A DNA stretch of 64,000 nt from Argopecten irradians (lineage: Eukaryota; Mollusca; Bivalvia; Pectinida; Pectinidae), in contig NC_091134.1 in NCBI RefSeq assembly GCF_041381155.1, positions 55,067,944 through 55,131,943 of the forward strand. Reading direction: 5' to 3'. How positions within the stretch are numbered: position 1 is the first letter of the stretch; every line of letters begins with the position of its first letter. Under the pieces are notes generated by a model, which worked only from the letters and a program-made list of their open reading frames with translations, searched no databases and was not told the origin of the DNA. Below are positions 10,900 through 22,600 of the stretch, in pieces. A program made the translations under genes and the position numbers.

Positions 10900-13800
10900 C
10901 GTAGCAGGTTTTAGTTGTAAACACTGATACGCAAGAAAAGCCCACTGATCGCCTTCTAACTTCGTTCTAGAGGAATTTCCCTTTAGCTTAATCGGTAAAG
11001 CGGCGTACGAGTAAGTCCGGGGTAACAGGTGTTTCGGCTGGTGGCACACTAATTATAATTTTGTCCTGTTACAATATATTTGAGTTATCCCCGGTTTTGT
11101 TTTGAAATAACCATTTGTTTTAAATCAATTTGCTGTTTTTTGCACAAAACTGTTTGCTAATGCATTGTAAAATGCTCTTTGGTAAACAATAATTATTAAC
11201 TTATGTAGATATTTCTCAAATCCTACCAATGTTCACAGATTTTTTTCCAAATTTCAGTTTTCCAATTTTTAAAACATATCATAACTTTCAAAATAGCATG
11301 GTGAGGTATGTTTTTTATTGCTTGTATGTTCAGAGGGTACCCTTAGACAAATATTTCTACCATTCATCTTTTTTATTTACATCTTTTTTTTAGTGGTACA
11401 CTTTATCTTAAGGTATTAATGTTTTGTGAATGTTCTAATTAATGTCTATACATCAATATCAGTTACTGTAGCTGACCCAAGGTCTTGATGCTACAATTCA
11501 GTTAGATTAGCACATAGTTTATAGCCTAGCTTCTTCATGTATTTGCAATTTCTTGAAAAATATGCACCTATTAACAGAAAGGTCAAAATTGTAAGTTATA
11601 TGAGTGACAATTACTATTAGCTACATAGCTAACTAATTTAATGTACCAATTAAATCCTCAGAACACTTTTTAAGATTAAATTGACCCTGTCTTAATATTA
11701 CAGATAAAAAGACATTTCTGATAAAACCTAAAGTTGTATGGACTAAAAAAGTGGCCTACATATACCTCAAAGCCAACACTGGTTTTTAATTGGAGGTCGT
11801 CCGAGCCATTGTTGTAGACCAGTTCTAGTGTATGGGCCTCTGTGTCCACCTTATAACCGGTAGGGAGTGGAGCTTGGTAAGGGATGTCCTTGTGGTGATA
11901 GGCCACCGCCAAACTGGCATTGACCAATCGTCTTGCTACATCCTGCTTATCACCTGGATGGATGCTGAAGCACAAAATGGTAAAATGTGTTTGTTGATGT
12001 TAATTAACACTAAGCCATAATGATCATCTGAACATCTGGATATGATACACTTACTACCTTATCATCCTGTTATATTTTCTTACCACATCGCTGACCAACT
12101 CAGCACCATAGAGTAAGTAATTCATTTGCTGGTATTTATAACAAAACTGATGACGAACAGGCCTGGGAACATCACGAACAATAACTATTGATTGTGTGAA
12201 TGACTGGTTATATAGACCGCTACCTGCCTACACTGCTGAGGAAACCAGGTAAATCCATAGCGTTGGCCATAAAGGTGTTGACCATTTTACTGTTTGGTAC
12301 GTAGCCATAGTCAGCCGTCTGGTGCCATCGTATCTCGGGAAAACCATCAAACCTGGTCATGTCAGGCTCATTGGCAGCAAGCTGTATAAAGTGACAAAAT
12401 TTATAATCAAAGAAAAGATAGTGATCATTATAATATATGTATTATTATATATAAATATTGTATTTCAATGAATTGTAAGTAAAGAGTGAACACAGTAAAT
12501 TAATTAGGAAATAAAATTATTTAAGTTTGTTAAACTTCTGGCAAAACATTTGTTTTTCTGTCCTGGAATGGATAATACCATAACAAATCCAAAAGGAAAG
12601 GTTGGATCGTTCTGGCCGTGAGAAGCATGGAACTTAGCTCTCCAGTCGCTGATCATAGACGGAAAGGTGCAGTTGTAGTTATGAGGACTTGGAGCATTGG
12701 ATTCACCTGTCATTAAAAAGGTATATTGTTTATCTGAGATATTTTAATAACAAAGTGAATGTGAATATTATATACATGTACAGTCAAACCTGCTTTAGCA
12801 ACCACCTCTGTATAAGGACCACCTGCTCTATAAGGCAACTTCCTTTGGCAACCAACGAGTCAATTTCAACAAAGTTTTTATCTTTGTATAAAGACCACTT
12901 GACTATAAAGACTACTTTTTCTTTGTCCCTTGAGTGGTCGTTATAGACAGGTTTGACTAACAGTTAAGTGAATATGAATTTGTAAAGAGATATTCAAATT
13001 CAATATACATGACATCCATATTTTATATACATACTACATGTTTAATCATGGAGTATATAAATAGCCTATATTACAAGCAATGAAGTATATGCTAATTAGG
13101 TATACTTACATAATTAATCCTTAAACCACATGTGCATGTTGTGAATAATCTACAGAGAAAGCATCAAAATAGGGTAGGTATCCTTTATGCATTTATAGTT
13201 TTCACAAATATCACATGTTACAGGTTGCCTTAGAGTCCACCAGATAGTCCATCTGTATTGAGTTTACATACCTTGGTACCAGATAGCTCCATATATGGTC
13301 ATATTAAGGAGAGGATGCACCATGGCATTCCACAGGCCGGAGTGGTCTGCTGACAAGGCCAAGGCCTCAGAGTATTTATAGTCTGGACTTCTATCTGGGT
13401 CTGTTAATCTAAAGAATTTGAGAAAAGAAACAATGTTTGTCTATGTTTATCCACAAATAGTCATACTCAGTTCAGATAAGCTGGGGGTGGTTAATTATCA
13501 TTTGAGTTGATATAAACTACAGCTAACTGTATGCTGGTTGAAACAGTAGCAGTCACTAAATCTCTTTTCAGCCTCCACAGATATATCTGAGTTAATCATA
13601 TATCAATGCCACATTAACAATGAGTTATCTTTTCTTTCATGATGATATGCGCATGGTCAAATGGGTGTACAAAACTGGATGTTACCTATTTGTTGTAGTG
13701 ATTTGGGCTGACCTTATTAGGCCACACTTCAACAGAGCATCAGGTGAGGACCAAGCCTCCACCGGTGTCCCTCCCCAGCATGTGTTAACGAGACCGATGG

Positions 13801-16509
13801 GGTAACCCAGCTTCTGGTACAGGTATTTACCGTAGAGCCAACACACAGCTGAGAAGTAGCCCCACTCAACATCAGTACCACCAATAGAATCTGTAATTCA
13901 GTGAGGATCAAAACAGATTAATCTTAAATGTTTACTTTTGCCTTGGGTTATTTGTGGTATTGTATATGGTATATGAAGAAATTTAAAGTAGTATACCGGT
14001 ATATAACATGATGTATAAATCAATATTTTCTCAATCAGAAATATTTTTACACTGAATGTCTATCAGCTCATGCATGCATTTAACTGGCAAAAAGATGAAT
14101 TGTTAATTAATGTTTCTTTTCTTAATTTGAAAATAAGATAATAAAAATCGCTACCACGTACCACTAGAGGCCACTGACCAGTATTGTTTAATGCTATTCT
14201 TAATGGTGAAGTCAGACAATGGTATATCTGACCCAGCCCTCTGGTTCACTGTGAACACTCGGATATGTGGATAGTTGTTTGCATCTTGTATCTCCTCTGT
14301 GGCATTGTCTCCCTGTGAAAAAGACTTTGAGGATTATTAACATGATAATTATTATAAATTAACAATTTATTCAAATATTTTGTGAAGCATTACTCAGCTT
14401 AACATTTAAACATATAACTGAACAGATATTTAATTAAGCTGTTTGTGAGGGTGTGTGTATGTGTGTGAACATTAATGTATCTGATCAAATTCAATAATCA
14501 AAGAAATAGATTTTTTTCCTACAGGTTAAATATTACTGTAATAATGATTCCATACCATTCTGACTGTAAATTCCATGTTTGATTGTCCTGAACAAATCCA
14601 TACATCTCCAAACAGGACATCAGTGAGAGTAATCTCCCCTGCCAAACCTCGCGCTGTGATATTGTATGGCCCAGGATCTTGGACAGGGTCAAGGGTCACA
14701 CTCCATATTCCTTGTATATTCACAAGACCATATTGAGTTTGATTTCCAACAGTTACCCCAACATACACATAGGTAAATGGATGGTAACCCCATACCACAG
14801 CCTGTTTAGGGGCTCGCTGTAGAACCATATGGTCACCATAGTAAGTCGCAAATTGGAAGTTTTGATTGGAATGTTTAATTTCAATAGGAACTACAAAATA
14901 AAAATAATAATAATAATGAAAAGATATATAAATACAAAAAGCTTTATGGTGATGAAATTGATATCAGCAAAGCTTAGAACAGAGTAAATATAAACCCTCT
15001 TTGCAAATACTTGCAGAATAACAGAATAAATATAAATTACTTTGATGCAATTACCAATAGCTAACAATTCTGAGCAATATAGTTTGCACTTATTTGATAA
15101 TAAAAATGATGTATTTTGAGTCAAATGGTTTTGGCTTCAACATCAGTTACTACATGTCTTTCTTGATATTCCAGTGCTTCCTTGATATTCCAGTGGTTAC
15201 TATCATTGTTGTGATATCCACCCCTGGATTATGTCATTGTGAAACTGAAGGCATTTACGGAGAAAAAATGACCAATCACTGGCCAACACAGACTTCATTT
15301 AAGGATTACAAAGAACGATTCTTTAGCTTCAATGTCATACTGTGTGTGTACATACTGTTATTTGATTATTTTTTTTGTGTTTTTTGATGCAACTCAAGTA
15401 ACAGCTGGTAACCAGTAACCGATGGAATATATAGGGTTTTGCATGTATAAGCAGTAGCACTAAGTAAACTACTAACAAGAAACAACCTAGGCAACAGTAA
15501 ACAAGAGGCCCATGGGCCTTAACGGTCATCTAACTATTGGCACAATACAACTCCTCAAAGAATAAAGAAAAAATTAAGACAATACAAAAAACTCTTTTAT
15601 TAGAAGAAGTCAAGCTTCTGATATATTTAATGAATTAGACCATAAATGAAGGTCCCTTGATCCTCACCATGCTACAAATCCAATATCCAGTCTCTAGGCC
15701 TCTTCATTATTTACAAGAAGATTGTTTGAGGTTTTTGCCTATTTGACTCCTGTGACCTTGAATGAAGGTCAAGGTCATTATTTTGAACAAACTTGGTAGC
15801 AGTTCGTCTAAGCATATCACAGGCCAAATATCAGGTGTCTAGGCCACTTAGTTATTCATAGGAAGTCGTTTAAAGATCATTAGCCTATATGACCCCTGTG
15901 ACCTTGAATGAAGATCAAGGTCATTCATTTGAACAATCTTGGCAGCCTGTCATGCCAGCATGCTGCAGGCCCAATATGAGTATCCTGGGCCTTTCGGTTA
16001 TTGAGAAGTCGTTTAAATGAAAAGTTTGTGCACGTCGCATGGCAAACGACGACGGAGGGTGCATGATGACATAAAAATCCAAGATGGCTGCCTGGAGGCC
16101 ATATCGTTTTTCCGATCAGTCTGCAAATCATCATGATACTCCTACGGGAACCTACATATGAAATTGTTAATACTGTTGTGTTAATACCGGAACCGGGTTC
16201 TACAACGTAACATATATAGATATATATAGAAATTTGAGACAGATCCCTTCTGTATTTTCCGAGAAATAGCTTTAACAAGCATTGTTTATCATACACAACC
16301 AGTGGTTGTTGGATATGGATATACACTGTATCAATATGGTATGTAAACGTAACGAGCTAGGTTGATATCGACGTATTACCTGGCACATTGTGATCACCAG
16401 TCATTTGTTCTGCGTATGTATGAGAATTCTGTCCCGATACTAAACAAAATGCGAGCGAAAATCCTAGAACATATCGATGCAATCGTAAGTTATGAGTAGA
16501 CATCGACAT
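9605..16509 (-). CDS. SIAE: sialate O-acetylesterase, paralogue 1 (nine exons)
   Basis: Exons on the minus strand are 16509-16380, 14890-14556, 14312-14162, 13890-13686, 13408-13272, 12706-12579, 12381-12224, 11964-11766 and 9901-9605. Their lengths sum to 1740 nt, or 579 residues, close to vertebrate SIAE. It should remove O-acetyl groups from sialic acids in lysosomes or the secretory route. A hydrophobic N-terminus (YVLGFSLAFCLVSG) suggests a signal peptide. The catalytic block GDVWICSGQSNM ends near residue 149, with the GQSN serine at 147, and the IHPGDKQ block has His417. The start is the first of two ATGs (16509 and 16503). The last nine residues and stop form one unit of the 36-bp array. 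It is divergent from paralogue 2, with all eight intron positions shared. Confidence 0.93.
10851..10896. repeat. (TA)n microsatellite
   Basis: An uninterrupted TA dinucleotide run of about 45 bp in the last intron of SIAE-1. Confidence 0.95.
10972..11060 (+). mobile_element. tRNA-like SINE fragment
   Basis: TTTAGCTTAATCGGTAAAGCG resembles the 5' arm and A box of a tRNA, and GTCCGGGGTAACAGGTG is a weak B-box region. It is degenerate and lies inside an intron, so it is not a functional tRNA gene. Confidence 0.45.
12781..12958. mobile_element. MITE with CAGTCAAACCTG inverted ends
   Basis: The ends are CAGTCAAACCTG and CAGGTTTGACT, flanked by TA on both sides, as expected for a Tc1/mariner-type insertion. 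The interior repeats phrases such as AAGGACCAC and AAAGACCACTTGACTATAAAGA. It lies in SIAE-1 intron 5 (between exons 5 and 6). No protein. Confidence 0.75.
15160..15335. mobile_element. fragment of the 'CCAGGGGTT' inverted-repeat MITE
   Basis: CTTGATATTCCAGTGGTTAC, CACCCCTGGATTATGTCA and GACCAATCACTGGCCA match the left two thirds of the copy at 17205-17530. Part of the end is duplicated (CTTGATATTCCAGTG occurs twice). It lies in the first intron of SIAE-1. Confidence 0.65.
15501..16062 (-). mobile_element. hairpin-ended element, GACCTTGAATGAAGGTCAAGG type
   Basis: On the plus strand it begins AACAAGAGGCCCATGGGCC, the tail hairpin of the superfamily. It contains two units with GACCTTGAATGAAG-TCAAGG and GGCCCAATAT, and ends at a GACGACGGAGGGTGCATGATG head remnant. 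It lies in SIAE-1 intron 1 and is related to the elements at 27695 and 50090. Confidence 0.7.
16063..16315 (-). mobile_element. fragment of the CAAGATGGCCGCC-type element
   Basis: AAGATGGCTGCCTGGAGGCC, GAAATTTGAGACAGATCCCTT and GAGAAATAGC on this strand are the reverse complement of the interior units at 1620-2060. It is truncated at both ends and abuts the preceding element in SIAE-1 intron 1. Confidence 0.6.
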
Positions 16510-16681
16510 CGTGTTTCTGTTGTTGTTGACAATCTGCGTCGAAATCGCGCTTTTACGGAATTTGATCCGCGTACTGTAAACGCTTGAATTGCAGGGAAGA
16601 TGTATTAAAACGAAAGTAGAAAGCTAGTACGTATATACCGATCCGTATCGATCACAGATCTCGTGACCAGAAGAAAACAAC
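16510..16681. promoter_or_regulatory. putative bidirectional promoter of the SIAE pair
   Basis: Only 172 bp separate the start codons of the two divergent SIAE genes, so both 5' UTRs and core promoters must overlap or lie within the genes. The segment has more CpG dinucleotides (near CGTCGAAATCGCGC and GATCCGCG) than the AT-rich surroundings and no strong TATA box. An upstream untranslated exon for either gene is possible but not seen. Confidence 0.6.
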
Positions 16682-19600
16682 ATGTCGCATTTAGTTTTTG
16701 CTGCACTAGCGCTTTGTGTTGTGAGTGCAAACAGTAAAAATGTCATAGAAATGAGCATGCTGGACAACACAAAAGGTAGGCGGATGACAATGAAACTATT
16801 TTATTTGATAAATAATAAGTTTTAAATATTACATGCAAATACATGCATAGCATGCTGGTGTCAATGGCAAGGATGTCTGAAGCTTGACGTTCTATCAACA
16901 ATATAAAGAAAAAATAAATATAAATACCCCCTTACATGTATATACTGTATGAAAATTAAAAATATGTTTTTATATACGGTAGTATCGAAAACCGATGACA
17001 CCGGGGTATATGCAAGTGGTATTTTTATATATTTTTTTCTATACATTATTGACAGAATATCAGGCTATCTCACTAATGATAAAAGTGCAAATGATTAACT
17101 ATCATCCAGAGTGTATACTTCTAATGCATAGCAAGCATATATAGGTAATTGGACTGAGTCGGACGACTCCATGACATCGGTGCGTGCATGGTCTCGGATG
17201 CATCCTCGATATTCCAGGGGTTCCAATCACTTACAATTGCTACACCCCTGGACTATCTCATAGTAGAATTGCAGGCAGCTCAGTGGAAAATATTTGACCA
17301 ATAACAGGCCAGCAAAGATTTCTTTTAAAGACTACGGAGAGAGCGACGCCCAACTTCAAACCCACACATGTACAGTCGACCATGCAGTGTGCCATTATAT
17401 GGCTCTTTTGATGTACATCAAAGGACTGAATTACCTGTTTTGTTCTGTTGCCCCCAATTTTAATATGAGATAGTCTAGGGGTGTAGAGATCGTAAGTGAT
17501 CGAAACCCCTGGAGTATCTAGGATGGATCTGATGTAATTAACTCGATCAATCTGCATGTATACTAGACTAATATATATTGGTATTATACTGCTAATCCCT
17601 ATCTTCCTCTTCCATTGGAGCGTCGGAGTTCTAAAGATAGAGTGCAATTGACACTGTGTTCAAGAGAGATTAAAATGTTTGTGGAGGTGGCAGTGTGTAT
17701 TTTATCCTGGATGAAAAATGATAAAAAAAACTACTGTAATTCACCGTAATTACCACCCGTCCCCCTATTTAAGTGCCCCTCCCTTTTTTTTGAAGAAATT
17801 TTGAAATTGTTTGAACGCCCCTATCTCATGGATTTAACAATTTTTTATAACATGCAATGTTTTTAACATCAGCATTGTTTCCCATATTGCATTAACTTGC
17901 GAGTCTTTTACATGTGAATCACAACATAATAATGTGTCTCACAGGATAAAAGGCAATGCATGTTTACTGTAAAAGATTTATGTACATCAAATACAGAAAG
18001 ATTTAAAATATGGCTGATCTTTTTCATCCACAACTTCTGTACATTAATAAGTGTCGCCCTTTGTTACTTATTTAAGCGTCCTTGGCACTAATTACGGGGA
18101 GTAAAGTATATGTACAATGAAAAGTGTGAGGTTCATTGGAGAGAGGAGTTGAAGCTCAATACAAGGCATTTAAATTGGAAGAGTAAGCAATTTGTTAGAA
18201 GGTAAAGAATTTATAGTTTAAGGAAATTAAGAAGCCAAAGGAGTATTTATATTAATAGTTGTGTCCTGAATACACTGATTTGTTGGAACCAAGTGAGCTA
18301 ACTTCCCTGGTTCTCCTGTCGTCCATTGTAAGTATTGCTAGCTGTTCATTTACAAATTTGTATATCATGGTGAGTCTGCCTTTGTGAAAGTGGCTCCCAG
18401 TTGATGAGATTGAACCAGATGTTACACAGCCAGGCTCTCTAGACCTGTAATTGTTATATGCATACCGAGTAGCCTTTTGTTGTACAGACTCTAGCAGTAT
18501 AATATTATCTGTAGAGTGTGGGTCCCAACATGAAGATCAGAGGTATAATCAATAATAGGTCTTTGTCTTGCAAAGCTTGGAAGTTGTCAAATTTGGATTG
18601 TAATGCCTTTTGATTTCTCAGTGATTTGATATTCTTATAGAGAAAGCAATCATCTGCAAAAACTTTAATGTCAAAGGACACAAATTTAATCAACAATGTA
18701 TATATATATATATATCATTGATATATACCAAAAAGAGTAAGGGACAAATGACTGCCCATGGGGGATACTCCTGATAGTACTGGGGCCTTGTCTGATTTGG
18801 TTTCATTTAATAAGACAAGGGCTCGGCACCATAAAACTATTCTCAGACAGATTTGTTATCAAGTATATGATTTTACATAGACTTGAGTAAAAAATCTGTC
18901 TGAGAAAGTGTTATGGTGCTGGGCCCAGGCTCCAGGATCATGAAACAATCTTAGAATTATTTTTGTAGACTAAGCAAATCAAATCTGACGTAACATTTTG
19001 TAATGCCAACTTTGATTGGCTAAGTCAAAACTTCAGATTGTTTTAGACTTGTTTCGTGATCTTGGGGCTGAATGGGTACGTGATTGCAGGAATGATCTTA
19101 TCCAGGAGAGTGCACAGTTTCTAATGCCATAGTTGTGAAGTTTTAACAAAAGCCTTTCATGAGGGACTGTGATAAAAGCTTTTGAGAAACTGTCTAAAAG
19201 TGCAATTTCTGTTTGGGTTTTAGTTTCTAGGTTACGGCAGACAAGTCAGGCTGAGTATGTTTATTCATTCTGGGTTCTAATGTAATCGTTAAAACAAAAA
19301 TATAATAAAAGGGATACTTCCTGAATTGAACCAATGACTTACGCTAATTTATATCTGCTCTAATAATTTACAGTATTTCGAATTTGTATTTGCGCTTAAA
19401 TTTGACTGTGCTATTTTATTTAAAGTAATTAAATGGTAGGTTTATAGTATTTCTTTCCATGATTCCCAAAATGATTAATTACTAGTAAATTATCTGTATG
19501 TTTTGCTTTGCTTGACAAATTTTTTAATGATATGTTTACTTTCTTTCATTTCCAGATGACCCAGCACTATTGAATATTCCCAAGCAGTTTTCCTTTGCTG

Positions 19601-22600
19601 CATATTATGGGGACCATATGGTCCTTCAGAAAGCCCCACAGCAGGCTGTCATTTGGGGCTACAACCCACTATCAAATGTGTTCATAGACGTATCTGTGGC
19701 CCAACAAAAGGTTCGTGCTTTGGTGGGCACAAATGGACAGTGGAGTGTGACCCTTGACCCAGTGAAAGGGCCGGGACCTTATAACGTCACAGCACGCGGC
19801 CCAGAAGGGGAGATAACTCTCACAGATGTACTGTTTGGAGATGTTTGGCTATGTTCTGGACAGTCAAATATGCAGTTTTCAGTCAGTCAGGTATTATCAG
19901 AGAATGATGTTTTCTTTTGAATATAAAGAGAAAGAGAAAACTAGAAAAAATCATTATGTTATATTTTGTAATTTTTTATTAATACTTTATCCAGAAATCT
20001 GTAGGAATTATGTAAAAAAAAAATTCCAACACTTTACCAATTATGTAAAAAAAAAATTCCAACACTTTACCAGCAAACTTAGTGCAAATGTCTACAGACA
20101 CCTGCAAGGTTCATTTCTCAAAATAAGAAGTTACATGATGTAGGTAATTTTGAGAAAGTGATACATAATTTTTCATCTTCAATATGTTCTGCCAATACAG
20201 GGTTTTAAACATCCCAAAAAGAACATTTTACCGTCGATTAGTCCCACCATCTTATGATTATTACGTCATCATTTGACGTGAGTTTTGAGACTTCATAATC
20301 ACTCAAAGGTTATACTAATCAATGGTAAATTATACTTTACTCAAGTCGTTTTGGGATCTTGAACTCCCATACTGCATATCTAATGGAAAATCTGACAATG
20401 AATTAACTTATGCCCATTAACATTACTACAAATGTTGATAAAATTAACAAAAAATTTCTACTGCTGCAGAATAACATTTGATTGTTCATTAAATTGAAGG
20501 TCTTTAATGCTTCTGAAGAGATAAAAGATGCTGACAACTACCCCAACATCCGATTGTTTACTGTCAACCAGGTGACATCCAAAGTACCTCTTACAGACCT
20601 TGATGCTCCTAAGAGCATCAAACAACCATGGTCTGTTGCATCTAGAAGTAAGTAGAAACTATAAACTTTAAGATAAACATGAAAACAGACTAATGTGACT
20701 GAAATAAATGTCTTCTTGAATCTATAACTTGAAGCGTTTTATTGTTCAAATACCAATTGTGTTACCAATTATGCAAGAATTGAAAAAAAATCTTATAGCT
20801 ATAAAAATACCGGTAGGTTTTTTTTTCAGCTAGCAAGTTCAAATTCTTTACAAGAGTAACAAAATTAAAGTACCTTGGAATCTTTTCAGGTATAACTGCA
20901 TGATCTCATATTTGTACATATTTGAAATTTTAACCAGGCATCTTTATTACGCCAACTGATCTGCAATGTTTACAAAATCCTTAAAAACTGGTATTTTTAT
21001 AAATCATTACAGAGGCGGTTGATGGAGGAGCCTGGGGCTACTTCTCAGCTGTGTGTTGGCTGTACGGTAAATACCTGTACCAGAAGCTGGGTTACCCCAT
21101 CGGTCTGGTTAACACATGCTGGGGAGGGACACCGGTGGAGGCCTGGTCCTCACCTGATGCTCTTGCAAAATGTGGACTAGATAGTGAAACCATTGCATCA
21201 GATCTGATGATGGAGCCGTTTTATGGCAGGTGGGTTAGATTGGTACTGCATAATTATCATATGGTAAAAGTTATGTTTGATCAGGCTTTGTTACGGTGCT
21301 ACTCTGTCTGGTCATAGTATGTAAGATAATCAAGCTTGTAACAAGCGTTAACAGAGGAATTTTGTAATCTAATTAACTCATTAACCTATTCCAGGCTTCA
21401 TGCACATTATAAAGTCTTTGAATTCTAATGCTGTAAATGTTCACATTTGAAAAAGCAAGAGTGAATGTGTTAGTTGTATCTTCTGTATTTGGTGAACGTT
21501 TTTTTTTTTATTCCTCATGCAATCTAATTTGATAGCATTAAATGTAAACTATTTTGTGTAAGTTGATAGTGTTGTATTTGATTGCATTTCTCTTCGATTG
21601 TGAAATGTTACAATAAAATCTAATGAGACTTGGTTCTGATTACCCCGGTAAGGATATCTCCTGATGGAAATTTTGGTGGACCGCAGAACTCAATGGTTTT
21701 ATGGAATGCAATGATCCATCCTCTTCTGGACATGACCATATATGGAGCTATTTGGTATCAGGGTATGTACTTTGTTTAGATCCGTTGTCATGATATCAAA
21801 CACCAGATTTCAGGAAGGAAGCAACATGCTACTACAGCGACAGTGACTTGCTGTGATGTCATTATGCAGCCAATGAAGTGATGCCAATTAACAGAACAAC
21901 ATTTTGCTTCTTTCATTAATTTGGATTTATTTTCATGATACAAGAACATTTGAATAAATATGTACTATTATGTTGAATTTTATGTCTGATTGCTCTTTCT
22001 TGACAATTAAATTAATGTATTTTTTTTTATGAAGGTGAAAATAATGCCCACCTGAATCGCCATCTCTACAACTGTACCTTTCCGTCGATGATCAGCGACT
22101 GGAGAGTTAAGTTTCATGCTTCACATGGACAGAATGATCCAACCTTTCCATTTGGTTTTGTTATGGTAAGTAAATATAAAAAAAATGAGATTATCTAAAC
22201 CTAATCAATTTATGTTTTGTAATTTGTGCAATATTACAAGTGTTAGCTTAAACAGAGGAGCTGTGACTGTTTTTGTTAGCACAAGATAGTTTATCCTTTT
22301 CTGTGATTCTACTCATTCCCATTTATCAATCAGTAGAAATTAATAATGGACGAGAATAGATTAAACTTTTTGTGTGTAAATTTTTAGTTTTTTTTTCAAA
22401 CAGATGTCATCATTTTAGACATATGGATAGAAATCTAAGCACTGTGATTAAAATCTCATAGGTATTGAAAATATTCAAGATATTACTGAAATGCTATTGT
22501 TTAGTAATACACATATATCTTGTATCAAAGTTGTTGCCCTTTTTAAATACTGTTTGATGGCTTTAGGTTTACCTATATATGAGCTCAGAGTTAATGATTT

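Larger units (their letters stand above)
9902..11765. other. last intron of SIAE-1
   Basis: A 1.86-kb intron with no coding exon. It holds a (TA)n tract and a tRNA-like SINE (listed separately). Two stretches, near 10185-10215 and 10905-10948, share ACTG-TGATACGC-AGAAAAGCCCACTG, so they probably belong to one interspersed repeat. Confidence 0.6.

Noticed and set aside
10972-11060. Possible tRNA gene
   Set aside because: The B box is decayed and no cloverleaf can be drawn; it is read as a SINE fragment in an intron.
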